Shown: positions 8,877-18,060 of the stretch, in pieces | Layout of the letters: each line of letters starts with the position of its first letter | Position numbering within the stretch: position 1 is the first letter of the stretch | Origin: CBDFJH01 sp965198095 | GTDB taxonomy: Bacteria > Latescibacterota > UBA2968 > GCA-2709665 | Assembly: GCA_965198095.1 (NCBI GenBank) | Contig: OZ240239.1 | Coordinates: forward strand, 3,472,001-3,536,000 | Length of the DNA: 64,000 bases | Direction of reading: 5' to 3' | Made by a program: the position numbers and the translations under genes | The notes under the pieces: model-generated | Databases searched by the model: none | The model's input: the letters and a program-made list of their open reading frames with translations, nothing else | Told to the model about the DNA's origin: nothing

Positions 8877-9578
8877 CTATGCCCTTGTCTCGTCCCGATC
8901 AATTTGGCCGTCCTTGAGTATCAGAAGACGTCTTGCGCGATCCATGATCATCTGATCGTGGGAGGAGAAGAGGAACGTCACGCCCATCTTCTCGTTCAAC
9001 TCCCGCATCATGTCGATCAGTGCGCTTCCCGTCGTCGAATCCAGATTCGCCGTCGGTTCATCCGCAAGGATCAGATCCGGCCGGGCGGCGATCGCCCGAG
9101 CGACGGCCACGCGCTGCTGCTGTCCTCCTGAAAGCTGGGTCGGGCGCCGATTCTCCATCGCCTCGAGGCCCAACGCCTTGAGGACCTCAGACACGCGTCG
9201 CCTCCTTTCGACGCCGGGCACGCCCTGCAAGAGCATCACGTACTCGATATTTTCTCGTGCCGTCAAAACCGGGATCAGGTTATAAGATTGGAACACGAAT
9301 CCGATGTGGTCTCTGCGAAAGTCGGACAGTTCCCGGCCATTCAGTTCGCTGATTCGCCGGCCTGCCAGAAAGACGCTCCCGGAGGTCGGTTTGTCCAATC
9401 CGCTGACGACATTCAGAAGCGTCGTCTTCCCGGAGCCGGAAGGCCCGGCGATGGCGGAAAATTCCCCGCGCACGATGCGCAGGGAGACGTCCTTCAGCGC
9501 GCCGACCTCAACCTCACCGCTGCCGTAAACCTTGGAGACGGCCTCGGTTCGGATCACTTCGTTTGTCCGATCTTCCAT
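8877..9578 (-). CDS. ABC transporter ATP-binding protein (LolD/MacB class)
   Basis: A 233-residue ATPase with Walker A GPSGSGKTT (45-53), Q-loop Gln97, signature LSGGQQQR (149-156), Walker B LILADEPTANLD (169-180) and an SSHD switch. The sequence around the A and B motifs is that of MacB/LolD/FtsE-type mechanotransmission ATPases, which work with FtsX-fold permeases. I chose the ATG at 9578; it follows the stop of the FtsX-like permease by 13 bp. It should energise the two permeases encoded directly upstream to move a lipoprotein or other envelope substrate. Confidence 0.9.
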   Translation of the reverse strand: MEDRTNEVIRTEAVSKVYGSGEVEVGALKDVSLRIVRGEFSAIAGPSGSGKTTLLNVVSGLDKPTSGSVFLAGRRISELNGRELSDFRRDHIGFVFQSYNLIPVLTARENIEYVMLLQGVPGVERRRRVSEVLKALGLEAMENRRPTQLSGGQQQRVAVARAIAARPDLILADEPTANLDSTTGSALIDMMRELNEKMGVTFLFSSHDQMIMDRARRLLILKDGQIDRDETRA

Positions 9579-9591
9579 CGGGCGTCCCGTG

Positions 9592-10818
9592 TTATTCGTA
9601 CTCTCGCATGGCCACCGCCGGACGCAACCTGGCCGCATGGAATGAAGGGTAGGCCGCAGCAATGAGCGTGAACAGAAGGACAGCGGCCGGAAAAAGAATA
9701 AACTGCTGCAGCCTCAAGCTGGGATGAATCAGATCCCGAAAGGTGACGCCGGCAAACTCCAGGCCAACGTAGTCGATTCCGTAGATCGAGTAGGCGTACG
9801 TAACGACGAAACCGAGGCACGAACCGAGCACGATGCTCAGAATCGAGAGGGCGCCCGCCTCGGAGAGGACCATCAATCCAATTCGCACCGGGCGGGTTCC
9901 GACCGCCCTCAGCACTCCGAATTCGAACAACCGCTCATAAAGCGACATGAACAGCGTGTTCATAATGCCCAGCGACACGACGGCAAACAGGATGCCGGCA
10001 ATAACGAACGACGAATATTGGGAGAACTCGATGACGGCGTAAAGCTGTGGCATGAGATCTTTCCATCCCAGTGCCTCGTTGCCGGACGCAGAAAATCGGG
10101 CCACAAAATCGAACGTCGGGTCCTCCACAGCGTCGAGCGCCTCGAAATGCAGGGCCACCTCGTGCACTTCATCCTCCAGTCCGAGAAGATCCTGGGCTCG
10201 ACCGAGCCGGACAAACGCGATGCCACGGTCCATCTCCCGAATGTTCATCCGGAAAATGCCGCCGACGCGAAGCAGGTCCTGAGACAGTTGGCCGGTGTGG
10301 GCCTCGGCTACGGTGACCACAATCCGGTCCCCCAGCCCGACCTCGAGCGTCTCCGCCAGCTTTGCCCCGATCAGAATCTGTCCGACGCCAGCTTCGTCCA
10401 AGAAGGTGCCCTCTTCCACCGCTTCATCGACGCGTGAAATCTCCTTTTCCGACCCTGGATCGATTCCGTAGAGCACAACCGAACCGACGTTCGCCGCGGA
10501 CGAAACCATCGCCGGCGTCATCGTGCGCAGCGTAAACGCGCTGACCCGAGGTTCCTCCCGAAGCCGCAGCACAAGCGACTTGAGATCCTTCACCGTTTCC
10601 TCAACCTCGAGCGTGTTCCGGAAACCTTCGGCGTGAACTTGCCCGTGTCCCAGAAACGTATCCGTGGCCGTGCGGATCATGGTCTCGCTCATACCGATAA
10701 TAACCGCATCCGTGAAGATCAGAGACGCGAGGCCAATCCCGATGGCGAGGCTGGAGAGAACGGTCCGCCTTGTATTCCGAAACAGGTTTCGACAGGCAAT
10801 CTTGAGAAGAAAAAACAT
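9592..10818 (-). CDS. FtsX-type ABC permease (LolC/LolE/MacB-like), second copy
   Basis: A 408-residue permease: one N-terminal membrane helix (about 18-40), a large periplasmic MacB-PCD-type domain (about 45-265), then three C-terminal helices (about 275-295, 325-350, 370-390) separated by FGVLRAVGTRPVRI and FHAARLRPAVAMREYE, the coupling and C-terminal motifs of the FtsX superfamily. It is paralogous to the permease immediately upstream (10835-12052, 16-bp gap). The two probably form a LolC/LolE-like heterodimer with the ATPase at 8877-9578. The arrangement LolA-like, permease, permease, ATPase argues for outer-membrane lipoprotein or lipid traffic. Confidence 0.88.
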   Translation of the reverse strand: MFFLLKIACRNLFRNTRRTVLSSLAIGIGLASLIFTDAVIIGMSETMIRTATDTFLGHGQVHAEGFRNTLEVEETVKDLKSLVLRLREEPRVSAFTLRTMTPAMVSSAANVGSVVLYGIDPGSEKEISRVDEAVEEGTFLDEAGVGQILIGAKLAETLEVGLGDRIVVTVAEAHTGQLSQDLLRVGGIFRMNIREMDRGIAFVRLGRAQDLLGLEDEVHEVALHFEALDAVEDPTFDFVARFSASGNEALGWKDLMPQLYAVIEFSQYSSFVIAGILFAVVSLGIMNTLFMSLYERLFEFGVLRAVGTRPVRIGLMVLSEAGALSILSIVLGSCLGFVVTYAYSIYGIDYVGLEFAGVTFRDLIHPSLRLQQFILFPAAVLLFTLIAAAYPSFHAARLRPAVAMREYE

Positions 10819-10834
10819 GGGTCCGGATCAGGCC

Positions 10835-12052
10835 TTAATAGGTCCTCATGGCTTGCACCGGCGCGACTCTGGCGGCACGCACGGCCGGAAAGATGCTCAC
10901 GACAACAGCCGTGGCAAACGTCAAAACGCCGGGGATCCAAAACACTCTGGGCGAAATCCGCGCGACCATCCGATCAAAGACGAAGCCTGACAGGTCCACG
11001 GGCTCCGGGTACGCGATGCCGTAGACCGACATCAGGTGGTTGCCGACCAGACTCGCGGCACTTCCAATCAGAACGCTGAACACGCCCAAAAAGAAGGTCT
11101 CGCTCAGGACCAGTTTGAACACATCGGCCGGGCGCGTCCCCAGCGCCCGCAGCACGCCGAACTCTCTCGTGCGCTCCAGGATGCTCATCAACACCGTATT
11201 CAGTACACCGATCGCTACGATGACCATGATGATTGCAAGCGAGATCCACATCCCCTTCAAATCTGCCTCCATGGCTTGGTAAAACTCCTTTTCGACCACC
11301 TGCCACGGCGAGATCTCGATCGACGGATCGTCCAACGAACGCTGCATTAGACTTGCGGTTTGGATCGACCCCAAATGATCCTCCAGGACAACCGCGATTT
11401 CGTGCACACGACCGGGCAGGACCAGAAAGTCCTGAACGGTTCGCAGATGCAGATAGCAGGTCATGCGCTCCTGGACATCCTCTTTGTCCCCCACGAATCC
11501 GACGATCCGAAAAACGTCGTTGGCGATCGATCCATCGGCCGCCTGCGCGATCAGCACGAGTTCGTCCTCCACGTCCGCGCGAAGGACTTCTGCCAGTCCT
11601 CTCCCGATCATGACTTCGGGTGAGGAAAGGTCTGAAAGAAACCGCCCGGCAGTCACGCGATCCTTGAGTCGCGTCGTGACGGCTTCCCGTCCGGGTTGAA
11701 CCCCTGTGATGCGGGCACCCGCCGTCTTCTTCCCGACAGAGGCGAGCCCCGCGGAAAAGAGCCGAGGCGTCCACGACGCAACCTCTAAGAAGGACGAGAG
11801 GCTTTCGCCGAGCTCGTCCACATTGTCAATCGTGTTATAGAGTGAGGGTTTTTCCAGGTATCCCGTTCGATGCACCTGAATGTGTCCCGTATGATTTCGG
11901 GTAAACGCATCGATCACGGTCGAGTACGTACCGTCAGACACGCCGAAGGAGAGAGAGCAGAGGAAGAAGCCGGCCGCCATCGTGAGCACCGTCAAAAGCG
12001 AGCGCCTTCGGTGTCGAAACAGATTCCTGAAGCCGATCTTCGCGACCCGCAT
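10835..12052 (-). CDS. FtsX-type ABC permease (LolC/LolE/MacB-like), first copy
   Basis: A 405-residue permease with the same layout as its downstream neighbour: basic N-terminus (FRNLFRHRRRSLL) and first helix, periplasmic domain, and three C-terminal helices with the ERTREFGVLRALGTRPADVF loop and a RAARVAPVQAMRTY tail. It lies 7 bp downstream of the LolA-like gene, so co-translation is likely. The two paralogs share the coupling motif but diverge strongly in the periplasmic domain, as expected for an asymmetric pair. Substrate unknown; lipoprotein release is the best-known role of this fold together with LolA. Confidence 0.88.
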   Translation of the reverse strand: MRVAKIGFRNLFRHRRRSLLTVLTMAAGFFLCSLSFGVSDGTYSTVIDAFTRNHTGHIQVHRTGYLEKPSLYNTIDNVDELGESLSSFLEVASWTPRLFSAGLASVGKKTAGARITGVQPGREAVTTRLKDRVTAGRFLSDLSSPEVMIGRGLAEVLRADVEDELVLIAQAADGSIANDVFRIVGFVGDKEDVQERMTCYLHLRTVQDFLVLPGRVHEIAVVLEDHLGSIQTASLMQRSLDDPSIEISPWQVVEKEFYQAMEADLKGMWISLAIIMVIVAIGVLNTVLMSILERTREFGVLRALGTRPADVFKLVLSETFFLGVFSVLIGSAASLVGNHLMSVYGIAYPEPVDLSGFVFDRMVARISPRVFWIPGVLTFATAVVVSIFPAVRAARVAPVQAMRTY

Positions 12053-12059
12053 CGTACGC

Positions 12060-12839
12060 CTACCTGCGTCTTCTCAAATTCCGTCGTGTAAAGGTCTGTC
12101 GGTCCAGTTCGATGTCGAATTGCGCATCCAGATAACGAATCACGGTCCTGCGATCCTCCTTGTTCACGGGCACCATCTCGAGGACAGAAGGGATTCTTCG
12201 GCCTCCGAGCATCTTGACTTCGCCGAACGCCATCACGCGCATCCGATTTCCCTTCTCATCGAAAAAGACGCTGCTGACGGGGACCAGCCCTTCTTTCCGG
12301 ATCGTCTCGACAATCTTACCCCAAACGGTCGGGATCCGTTCCTTCGGAACCAGCTCGATCACGTAATGCTCCGGACGCTCTCCGTCTCCTTCCAAAAGAC
12401 GCGCGTGATAATCTCTCACCAGAGAACTCTCCTTCACGAGATCGTCATTCGTAAAGTCGGAGCCCATCCAGGAGGCCATCATCATGGAGGGGGGCACTTT
12501 CATGACCTTGTCGATCTTGGGGAAGTAGTTCCACATCTCCGTCCCGATGCGCAGCGTCGAGATCCCCGCATCTTTCTTGGGTGCGGTGATGGTGATGAGG
12601 GTCTTGTCCATCCCTTCCGTCCACATGCGCATCGCCACGGTGCGTTTCCAGTGGGGCGTGACGATCGTCATCTCCACGCGACTGTAACTCGTCTGGCTGC
12701 GGTAAAGCCCGTCCAGGCGCTCGATGATTTGCTGAACCTCGGGGGTCGCCGTATCTCCAAATGCCGGCGGCCCTGTCTGCAATCCGATCGCAAGAACAAA
12801 CCAGCCGATCCGTGCGCGTCGACACGTCATCGTGCTCAA
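12060..12839 (-). CDS. Outer-membrane lipoprotein-sorting protein (LolA-like)
   Basis: A 259-residue exported protein with a signal peptide (RRARIGWFVLAIGLQTGPPAFG, cleaved near residue 28). The mature part matches the LolA-like lipoprotein-sorting family (the PF17131 type): paired strands such as YSRVEMTIVTPHWKRTVAMRMW, then KKDAGISTLRIGTEMWNYFPKIDKVMKVPPSMM. The start is either TTG 12839 (GGAGG four bases upstream) or ATG 12830. It is the first gene of the five-gene cassette, behind a promoter at 12869-12897. It should shuttle a lipidated substrate across the periplasm from the FtsX permeases encoded downstream. Confidence 0.85.
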   Translation of the reverse strand: MSTMTCRRARIGWFVLAIGLQTGPPAFGDTATPEVQQIIERLDGLYRSQTSYSRVEMTIVTPHWKRTVAMRMWTEGMDKTLITITAPKKDAGISTLRIGTEMWNYFPKIDKVMKVPPSMMMASWMGSDFTNDDLVKESSLVRDYHARLLEGDGERPEHYVIELVPKERIPTVWGKIVETIRKEGLVPVSSVFFDEKGNRMRVMAFGEVKMLGGRRIPSVLEMVPVNKEDRRTVIRYLDAQFDIELDRQTFTRRNLRRRR

Positions 12840-12868
12840 ATTTCCTCCGAAACCGCGAATCAGGATGA

Positions 12869-12897
12869 ATGACAGGCTTGGCCTACGGCCGCGTCAA
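12869..12897 (-). promoter_or_regulatory. Putative promoter of the LolA-FtsX cassette
   Basis: On the minus strand TTGACG (12892-12897), a 17-base spacer, then TGTCAT (12869-12874), which matches TATAAT at four positions. Transcription would start near 12862, about 23 nt upstream of the LolA-like gene. The remaining gap to coaX (12898-13124) shows no gene. Confidence 0.42.
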
Positions 12898-13124
12898 CGG
12901 AGACGCCCGTCCTGACAAACTGCGCATCCTCTTGTCGCGCCGCCGCGCCAACTGGACCGAGCGTGCGACAGACCGTTGATGAGGGGCGAGGATATGCGAC
13001 TACGAGATCGAAAAACGGGATGACGCACGCGGCGTGGAATGGGCCGAGGCCTTGCTGAAGGCAAACCGTTCAGGCTGGGCGGCGTCGCGCTTGGAACTGA
13101 AACCGAGACGTTCCCAGGTCCGAT

Positions 13125-13904
13125 TCATACGGCCGATGCTGCAGATCGTCTGTAAGCTGCGGCCAAGCCCCGCAAGACCAAGTCCGGCTCAATGCTGTGC
13201 GGGTGCCGCAAAAATGGGGACAGGAAGGCCGCATCCCCTCCGGTAAGACAGACCTGCGGATCCGTGTCCGCCTCTCCCGCCATCTCCCGTATCACCCGAT
13301 CCACCCCGCCCGCCGTCGTGTAAACAACACCGGCCAGGATGCACTCGCGGGTGTCCTGGCCCAGAACGGATGAAGGCGCTTCAAGGTCGACCTCGGGGAG
13401 GAGACTCGTCTTCGCCGAAAGTCCCGAGGTCGCGGTGCGAAGCCCGGCCGTGATCGCGCCCCCGAGAAAACGTCCGTCCGCAGAAACCAGATCTATCGTC
13501 ACGGCAGAACCCAGGTCGACGACGATCACTGCCCCCTTGAAAAGACGATAGGCCTCGCCCGCCGCGAGCAGTCTGTCGATGCCCACCGCCTCGGGAATCG
13601 GGACAGCCACGTCTACGCCGAGGTCCATCGACGGATCCGCAGCCACGAACGGAGCCTTGCAGACGGCCCGAACACTCGTCCGGAGTCTCCCCGTCATCCC
13701 TTGAACGACGGAAGCGGAAACGACAGCGTCGAGGTCGTCCGGACGGAGGCTTCGCTCTTCGAGCGCCTGGTTCAAATCTCCGGCATAGGCGTCCGCAGAC
13801 CGGTGGATCGCCGTCGGCCAAGACCAACGGTGTGCGATCCCCTCGCCTTCGAAGAGACCGCAACCGATCCGCGTATTGCCGACATCAAGGAGGAGGAGCA
13901 TCAT
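13125..13904 (-). CDS. coaX: Type III pantothenate kinase
   Basis: A 259-residue CoaX of the ASKHA fold. The N-terminal phosphate loop LLLDVGNTRIGCG contains Asp7, and the central DLGSAVTIDLVSADGRFLGG and GLRTATSGLSAKTSLLP blocks are diagnostic. It phosphorylates pantothenate in the first step of CoA synthesis, without feedback by CoA. The start overlaps the end of birA by 20 bp, so the two are translationally coupled, a pairing seen in many bacteria. It is the last gene of the uvrB-nadC-birA-coaX run. Confidence 0.93.
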   Translation of the reverse strand: MMLLLLDVGNTRIGCGLFEGEGIAHRWSWPTAIHRSADAYAGDLNQALEERSLRPDDLDAVVSASVVQGMTGRLRTSVRAVCKAPFVAADPSMDLGVDVAVPIPEAVGIDRLLAAGEAYRLFKGAVIVVDLGSAVTIDLVSADGRFLGGAITAGLRTATSGLSAKTSLLPEVDLEAPSSVLGQDTRECILAGVVYTTAGGVDRVIREMAGEADTDPQVCLTGGDAAFLSPFLRHPHSIEPDLVLRGLAAAYRRSAASAV

Positions 13905-14922
13905 CCAGGCACCGATTCAACTCACGGATTGCCTCGACCTCACCGAATCGAACGGACGCCAAACGGCCATCATCGAGCCTGACACTCAGCGCGCCGCCTG
14001 CAGTGACGTCCTCGGCGATTCCTTCAACCTGCCCGTCGATCGACCGTGCGTTTACGCGGGATCCCAAAATTGAACTCCGCGCCTTCCACAGCGATCGGAT
14101 TGGCTCCGGCCTCAAAGCGCTGTAGACCGACTCCAATCTCTCCAAGACGGTACCGAGGAGACACGACCGGTCCGGCGTCCGGCCTGACGCCATCTTGACA
14201 GAGGTGGCGCGCCCGCGGAGGTCCGGTGGGAAGTCCGTGACATCCTGCGCGACGTTGATCCCGATGCCTACGACTGCGAATGCGATGCGTGGACCTTCCA
14301 AGCGTGCCTCCGTCAGGATGCCGGCCAGCTTCCGCCGGCCGATCAGAACGTCATTCGGCCACATCAAGTCGGGGCGAATCCCCGTGGCAGCTTCCATCGC
14401 TTCTGAAACGGCCACCCCGGCCCCAAGGGTCAGCATCCAACTTTCCTCCACGGTCAGCTTGAACCTGAGCAAGATCGAGAACCAGAGCCCGACGCCCGGC
14501 GGCGAGTACCAATCCCGACCGCAACGACCCCGCCCGGCGGTCTGATGCTCGGCCAGGACCACACTGCCGTGCGGCGCGCCTCGCAGCCCCGCCTCCATCG
14601 CCACGTCGCTGGTCGACCGGACCTCCAGATGGCAGGCGAGACGACGCCCGAGGACTCGAGTCTTCAGGCCCTCCTGAAACCGCCTCCGGTTGACGACCGC
14701 CACGGCGGTTTTTAACTGAAGCGACTGCGCTCGTTCGAAGGGGCTGTCTGTTTCGTGTAGGGGATACCCCAGACGACGAATCTCCCGGAGCGCATCCTCC
14801 AGGTCGGTGTCGCTCCCTCCCAGCGCTGCCTTCAGATTCGTACGGCTACACACGCGTCCCGCCTGTTCGGACAGAAACGCCAGCACCTTGTAGCTATGTG
14901 AAGTGTCGAGCGTTGCGCTCAC
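13885..14922 (-). CDS. birA: Bifunctional biotin-[acetyl-CoA carboxylase] ligase / biotin repressor
   Basis: A 345-residue BirA. Residues 1-75 form a winged-helix DNA-binding domain. The catalytic domain carries the biotinyl-AMP loop GRGRCGRDW (130-138), WPNDV (188-192) and Lys198 in RRKLAGI; a small SH3-like C-terminal domain follows. The GTG start at 14922 is preceded only by a weak site. It attaches biotin to carboxylase BCCP and may repress biotin genes, although no biotin operon is in the window. It is placed between nadC (34 bp upstream) and coaX (20-bp overlap). Confidence 0.92.
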   Translation of the reverse strand: MSATLDTSHSYKVLAFLSEQAGRVCSRTNLKAALGGSDTDLEDALREIRRLGYPLHETDSPFERAQSLQLKTAVAVVNRRRFQEGLKTRVLGRRLACHLEVRSTSDVAMEAGLRGAPHGSVVLAEHQTAGRGRCGRDWYSPPGVGLWFSILLRFKLTVEESWMLTLGAGVAVSEAMEAATGIRPDLMWPNDVLIGRRKLAGILTEARLEGPRIAFAVVGIGINVAQDVTDFPPDLRGRATSVKMASGRTPDRSCLLGTVLERLESVYSALRPEPIRSLWKARSSILGSRVNARSIDGQVEGIAEDVTAGGALSVRLDDGRLASVRFGEVEAIRELNRCLDDAPPP

Positions 14923-14956
14923 AGGCCTGAAATTGCGTGCGATATCTGCGAAGCCT

Positions 14957-15847
14957 TCAACGACTCCGAAATCGAAGGCTGATGTCCAACGCCGTCACGG
15001 AATGGGTCAACGCGCCGACCGAGATCAGGTCCACGCCGGTCTTCGCAACGTCACGGACGTTATCCAGCGTCACGTTCCCGGAAGCCTCGAGCATCGGTCT
15101 GACCGGAGACCGCTTCTGGACGATCTCAACAGCCCGGCGCATCTGATCCAACGGCATGTTGTCCAGCAAGATCCAATCTACGCCCACGGCGATCGCTTCG
15201 TCCAGTTCCCGGAAAGTTTCCACTTCCACCCCGATCTTTACAGCGGGGCCCGTGCGCTCCATCGCGACTCGGACCGCCCAGACGGCCGGACCGATCCCGT
15301 CCGCGGCCTCGATGTGGTTTTCCTTGAGCAGCACCATGTCGTAGAGCCCCATCCGGTGATTCTGGCCGCCACCGACTCTCACCGCGTACTTGTCCAGCAG
15401 GCGAAGCCCCGGCACGGTTTTTCTCGTGTCTAGGATACGCGCGCCGGTTCCCGCGATTGCCCGGACGAAGCGGGCCGTTCCGGTCGCAATCCCAGACATT
15501 CGCTGCAGGAAATTGAGCGCCATCCGCTCCGCGGTCAAGATGCCCTTCGTCGGTCCCGAGACTTCCGCGATCACCTGCTCCGGCAGGACGGACGCGCCGT
15601 CCTCCACGATCTTCTCGAAGCAGATCCTGGGGTCCAGCACATTGAACGTCGCCGCCGCAACATCCAGCCCGGCCACGATGCCTTCTGCCTTGGAGATCAG
15701 GCGCGCCTGACCCGTCGCATTCGCCTGGATGGTCCAGAGCGTGGACAGGTCCCCTGAACCCACATCTTCCTCGACCGCTCGACGAATCGCCTGTCCCGCA
15801 GCCTTCAAATCGAGGGACGGGACGCGACCGACGCCGCGCTCACCCAC
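14957..15847 (-). CDS. nadC: Nicotinate-nucleotide pyrophosphorylase (quinolinate phosphoribosyltransferase)
   Basis: A 296-residue NadC (type II PRTase) of de novo NAD synthesis, converting quinolinate and PRPP to nicotinate mononucleotide. The diagnostic blocks are LDTRKTVPGLRLLDKYAV, VGGGQNHRMGLYDMVLLKENH, ASGNVTLDNV and ISVGALTHS. The GTG at 15847 overlaps the uvrB stop by 8 bp; the alternative ATG at 15910 lies deep inside uvrB and has no ribosome-binding site. nadA and nadB are not in the window. Confidence 0.93.
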   Translation of the reverse strand: MGERGVGRVPSLDLKAAGQAIRRAVEEDVGSGDLSTLWTIQANATGQARLISKAEGIVAGLDVAAATFNVLDPRICFEKIVEDGASVLPEQVIAEVSGPTKGILTAERMALNFLQRMSGIATGTARFVRAIAGTGARILDTRKTVPGLRLLDKYAVRVGGGQNHRMGLYDMVLLKENHIEAADGIGPAVWAVRVAMERTGPAVKIGVEVETFRELDEAIAVGVDWILLDNMPLDQMRRAVEIVQKRSPVRPMLEASGNVTLDNVRDVAKTGVDLISVGALTHSVTALDISLRFRSR

Positions 15848-17861
15848 GGTCCTGTCTCGTGGCTGCGCCCGTGTCCGCACGCGTTTCTGCCTCGAGCCGC
15901 GTGATCTCATCGCGATACTCGGCCGCCTTTTCGAATTCCAGGTTGGCCGCAGCGGCTGCCATTTTCTTCTCCAACTCGGCGAGGAGGTCGACCCGGTTCG
16001 TCCCTACGTCATACGCCGGTATGGCTTCATACGCTTCGAAGTCGTCCCGCCTGGTGTCTGCGACGGCCGTCGCCTGGAGAACCTCCGCCTTGGACTTGTA
16101 AATGGTCTCCGGCGTCACCCCGTGCGCCTCGTTGTGCGCCTGCTGCCGAGCGCGCCGTCGGCGGGTCTCATCGATTGCCTGACGCATCGAGTGCGTCACC
16201 TCGTCCGCATACAAGATGACGAGGCCGGCCTGATGCCGGGCGGCGCGACCCGAGGTCTGGATCAGAGAACGTTCGGACCTTAAGAACCCCTCCTTGTCCG
16301 CGTCCAGGATAGCGACCAGGGACACTTCAGGCAGGTCAAGACCCTCTCGGAGCAGGTTGACGCCCACGAGGATGTCGAACTCACCCAGTCTCAGGCCGCG
16401 AATGATCTCCACGCGATCCAGAGAGTCGATTTCGGAATGCATATAACGAGCACGCAGCCCCAGGTCACGCATATAGCTGGCGAGGTCCTCGGCCATCCGT
16501 TTCGTGAGCGTCGCCACGAGGACACGCTCCCCGCTCTCGATTCGCGCGCGCGATTCGTTGATGAGATCGTCCACTTGGCCACGAACAGGGCGCACTTCCA
16601 TCTCCGGATCCAAAAGCCCGGTGGGCCGAATGATCTGCTCTACCACAACGCCTGCGCACCGCTCCAGCTCGTAATCTGAGGGGGTCGCAGACATGAAGAT
16701 GACTTGGTGGATCTTCTTTTCAAACTCCTCGAAATCGAGCGGCCGATTGTCCAGCGCCGCTGGCAAGCGGAAGCCGTGCTCGACCAGCGTCGTCTTGCGG
16801 GAACGGTCGCCACTCCACATCGCCCGAATCTGCGGAAGGGTCACGTGGGACTCATCGATGATCGTCAGGAAGTCATCGGGGAAGTAGTTGAGCAGCACAT
16901 AGGGCGCTTCGCCCGAGGCGCGACCGTCGATGTATCGCGAATAGTTCTCTATTCCCTGACAAACGCCGATTTCCTGCATCATCTCGATGTCATACCGGGT
17001 GCGCATCTCCAGCCGCTGAGCCTCAAGGAGCTTGCCTTGGGCGCGAAACGTCTCGAGCTGACCGGCCAGGTCGACTTCGATCTTTTCGATCGCCCGCTCG
17101 ATCCGGTCGGCCGTCGTGACGTAATGCTTGGCCGGGTACAACGAGACGCGATCAGGTTCCTGCAGGATCTCACCCGTTACCGTATTCACCATCGAAATCG
17201 ATTCGACCTCGTCCCCCCAGAACGCGATCCGGGCGGCGACCTCCTTGTCGGGAGGATAGACCTCGACCACGTCTCCTCTGACCCGGAATGTGCCCGGTCC
17301 GAATTCAATGTCATTCCGGGTATAATAGATATTGACAAGCCCTCGCAGGAGCACGTCCCGGTCGATTCGCTGACCGCGCTCCAAGTCGACGTGCAGCGCC
17401 TTGTACTCGTCAGGACTCCCGATACCGTAGATACAGGAAACGCTCGCCACGATCACGACATCACTTCGCTCCATCAGCGCGGTTGTCGCCCGAAGCCGGA
17501 GTCGGCTGATTTGCTCGTTGATATCGACCTCTTTTTCGATATACGTATCGGTGACCGGCTTGTAGGCCTCCGGCTGATAGTAATCATAGTAAGAGATGAA
17601 GTATTCCACGGCGTTGTTCGGGAAAAAATGCTTGAACTCCCCGTAGAGCTGAGCCGCCAACGTCTTGTTGTGAGAAATCACGATAGTCGGCTTCTGGACC
17701 GCCTCGATCACCTTGGAGATCGTAAAGGTCTTGCCTGTGCCCGTGGCGCCCAGGAGCGTCTGATACCGGAGGCCCTGTTCAATCCCCTGGGATAGTTCGG
17801 CGATGGCCTGGGGTTGATCTCCGGCCGGATCAAACGGTGCAATTACTTCAAATCGGGACAC
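15840..17861 (-). CDS. uvrB: Excinuclease ABC subunit B
   Basis: A 673-residue UvrB, normal for the family. Walker A GATGTGKT (38-45), the damage-sensing beta-hairpin YYDYYQPEAY (91-100), helicase motifs LTIIDESHVTLPQIRAM and QTSGRAARH, and the C-terminal UVR domain (LEKKMAAAAANLEFEKAAEY) that binds UvrC are all present. I chose the GTG at 17861 (MSRFEVIAPFDPAGDQ) because it matches family N-termini and lies downstream of the promoter at 17941-17969; an ATG at 17969 would be inside that promoter. It is the first gene of the run into nadC. Confidence 0.95.
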   Translation of the reverse strand: MSRFEVIAPFDPAGDQPQAIAELSQGIEQGLRYQTLLGATGTGKTFTISKVIEAVQKPTIVISHNKTLAAQLYGEFKHFFPNNAVEYFISYYDYYQPEAYKPVTDTYIEKEVDINEQISRLRLRATTALMERSDVVIVASVSCIYGIGSPDEYKALHVDLERGQRIDRDVLLRGLVNIYYTRNDIEFGPGTFRVRGDVVEVYPPDKEVAARIAFWGDEVESISMVNTVTGEILQEPDRVSLYPAKHYVTTADRIERAIEKIEVDLAGQLETFRAQGKLLEAQRLEMRTRYDIEMMQEIGVCQGIENYSRYIDGRASGEAPYVLLNYFPDDFLTIIDESHVTLPQIRAMWSGDRSRKTTLVEHGFRLPAALDNRPLDFEEFEKKIHQVIFMSATPSDYELERCAGVVVEQIIRPTGLLDPEMEVRPVRGQVDDLINESRARIESGERVLVATLTKRMAEDLASYMRDLGLRARYMHSEIDSLDRVEIIRGLRLGEFDILVGVNLLREGLDLPEVSLVAILDADKEGFLRSERSLIQTSGRAARHQAGLVILYADEVTHSMRQAIDETRRRRARQQAHNEAHGVTPETIYKSKAEVLQATAVADTRRDDFEAYEAIPAYDVGTNRVDLLAELEKKMAAAAANLEFEKAAEYRDEITRLEAETRADTGAATRQDRG

Positions 17862-17940
17862 GCGACGGCTCGGTCGAAGGCCGCGGAAGCACCCACGCTC
17901 CGCAGATCTGCGCGGCCAAGTTGTGTGAAGGGTCGAGTCT

Positions 17941-17969
17941 AATTTAGAGAGCACCGGATTCGGAATCAA
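17941..17969 (-). promoter_or_regulatory. Sigma-70-like promoter for uvrB
   Basis: On the minus strand TTGATT (17964-17969), 17 bases, then TAAATT (17941-17946). The predicted start near 17934 leaves a 73-nt leader before the uvrB GTG. I saw no clear LexA-type operator within it. Confidence 0.5.
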
Positions 17970-18060
17970 GCTGCATCCTATCGAATCCAGGCGGTCGATC
18001 CGTTACGGACGCGACCGAACCTCCCCTCGGACGCCGATCCATAAACTCGACAGGTCGCTC

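Noticed and set aside
7614..9131. A 505-codon open frame on the plus strand opposite the barrel and ABC ATPase genes
   Set aside because: It is antisense to genes with clear family motifs, has no recognisable domain and is Arg/Gly-rich as expected of GC-rich shadow frames.
16704..17795. A 363-codon open frame on the plus strand inside uvrB
   Set aside because: UvrB on the other strand is certain; this frame has no family match.
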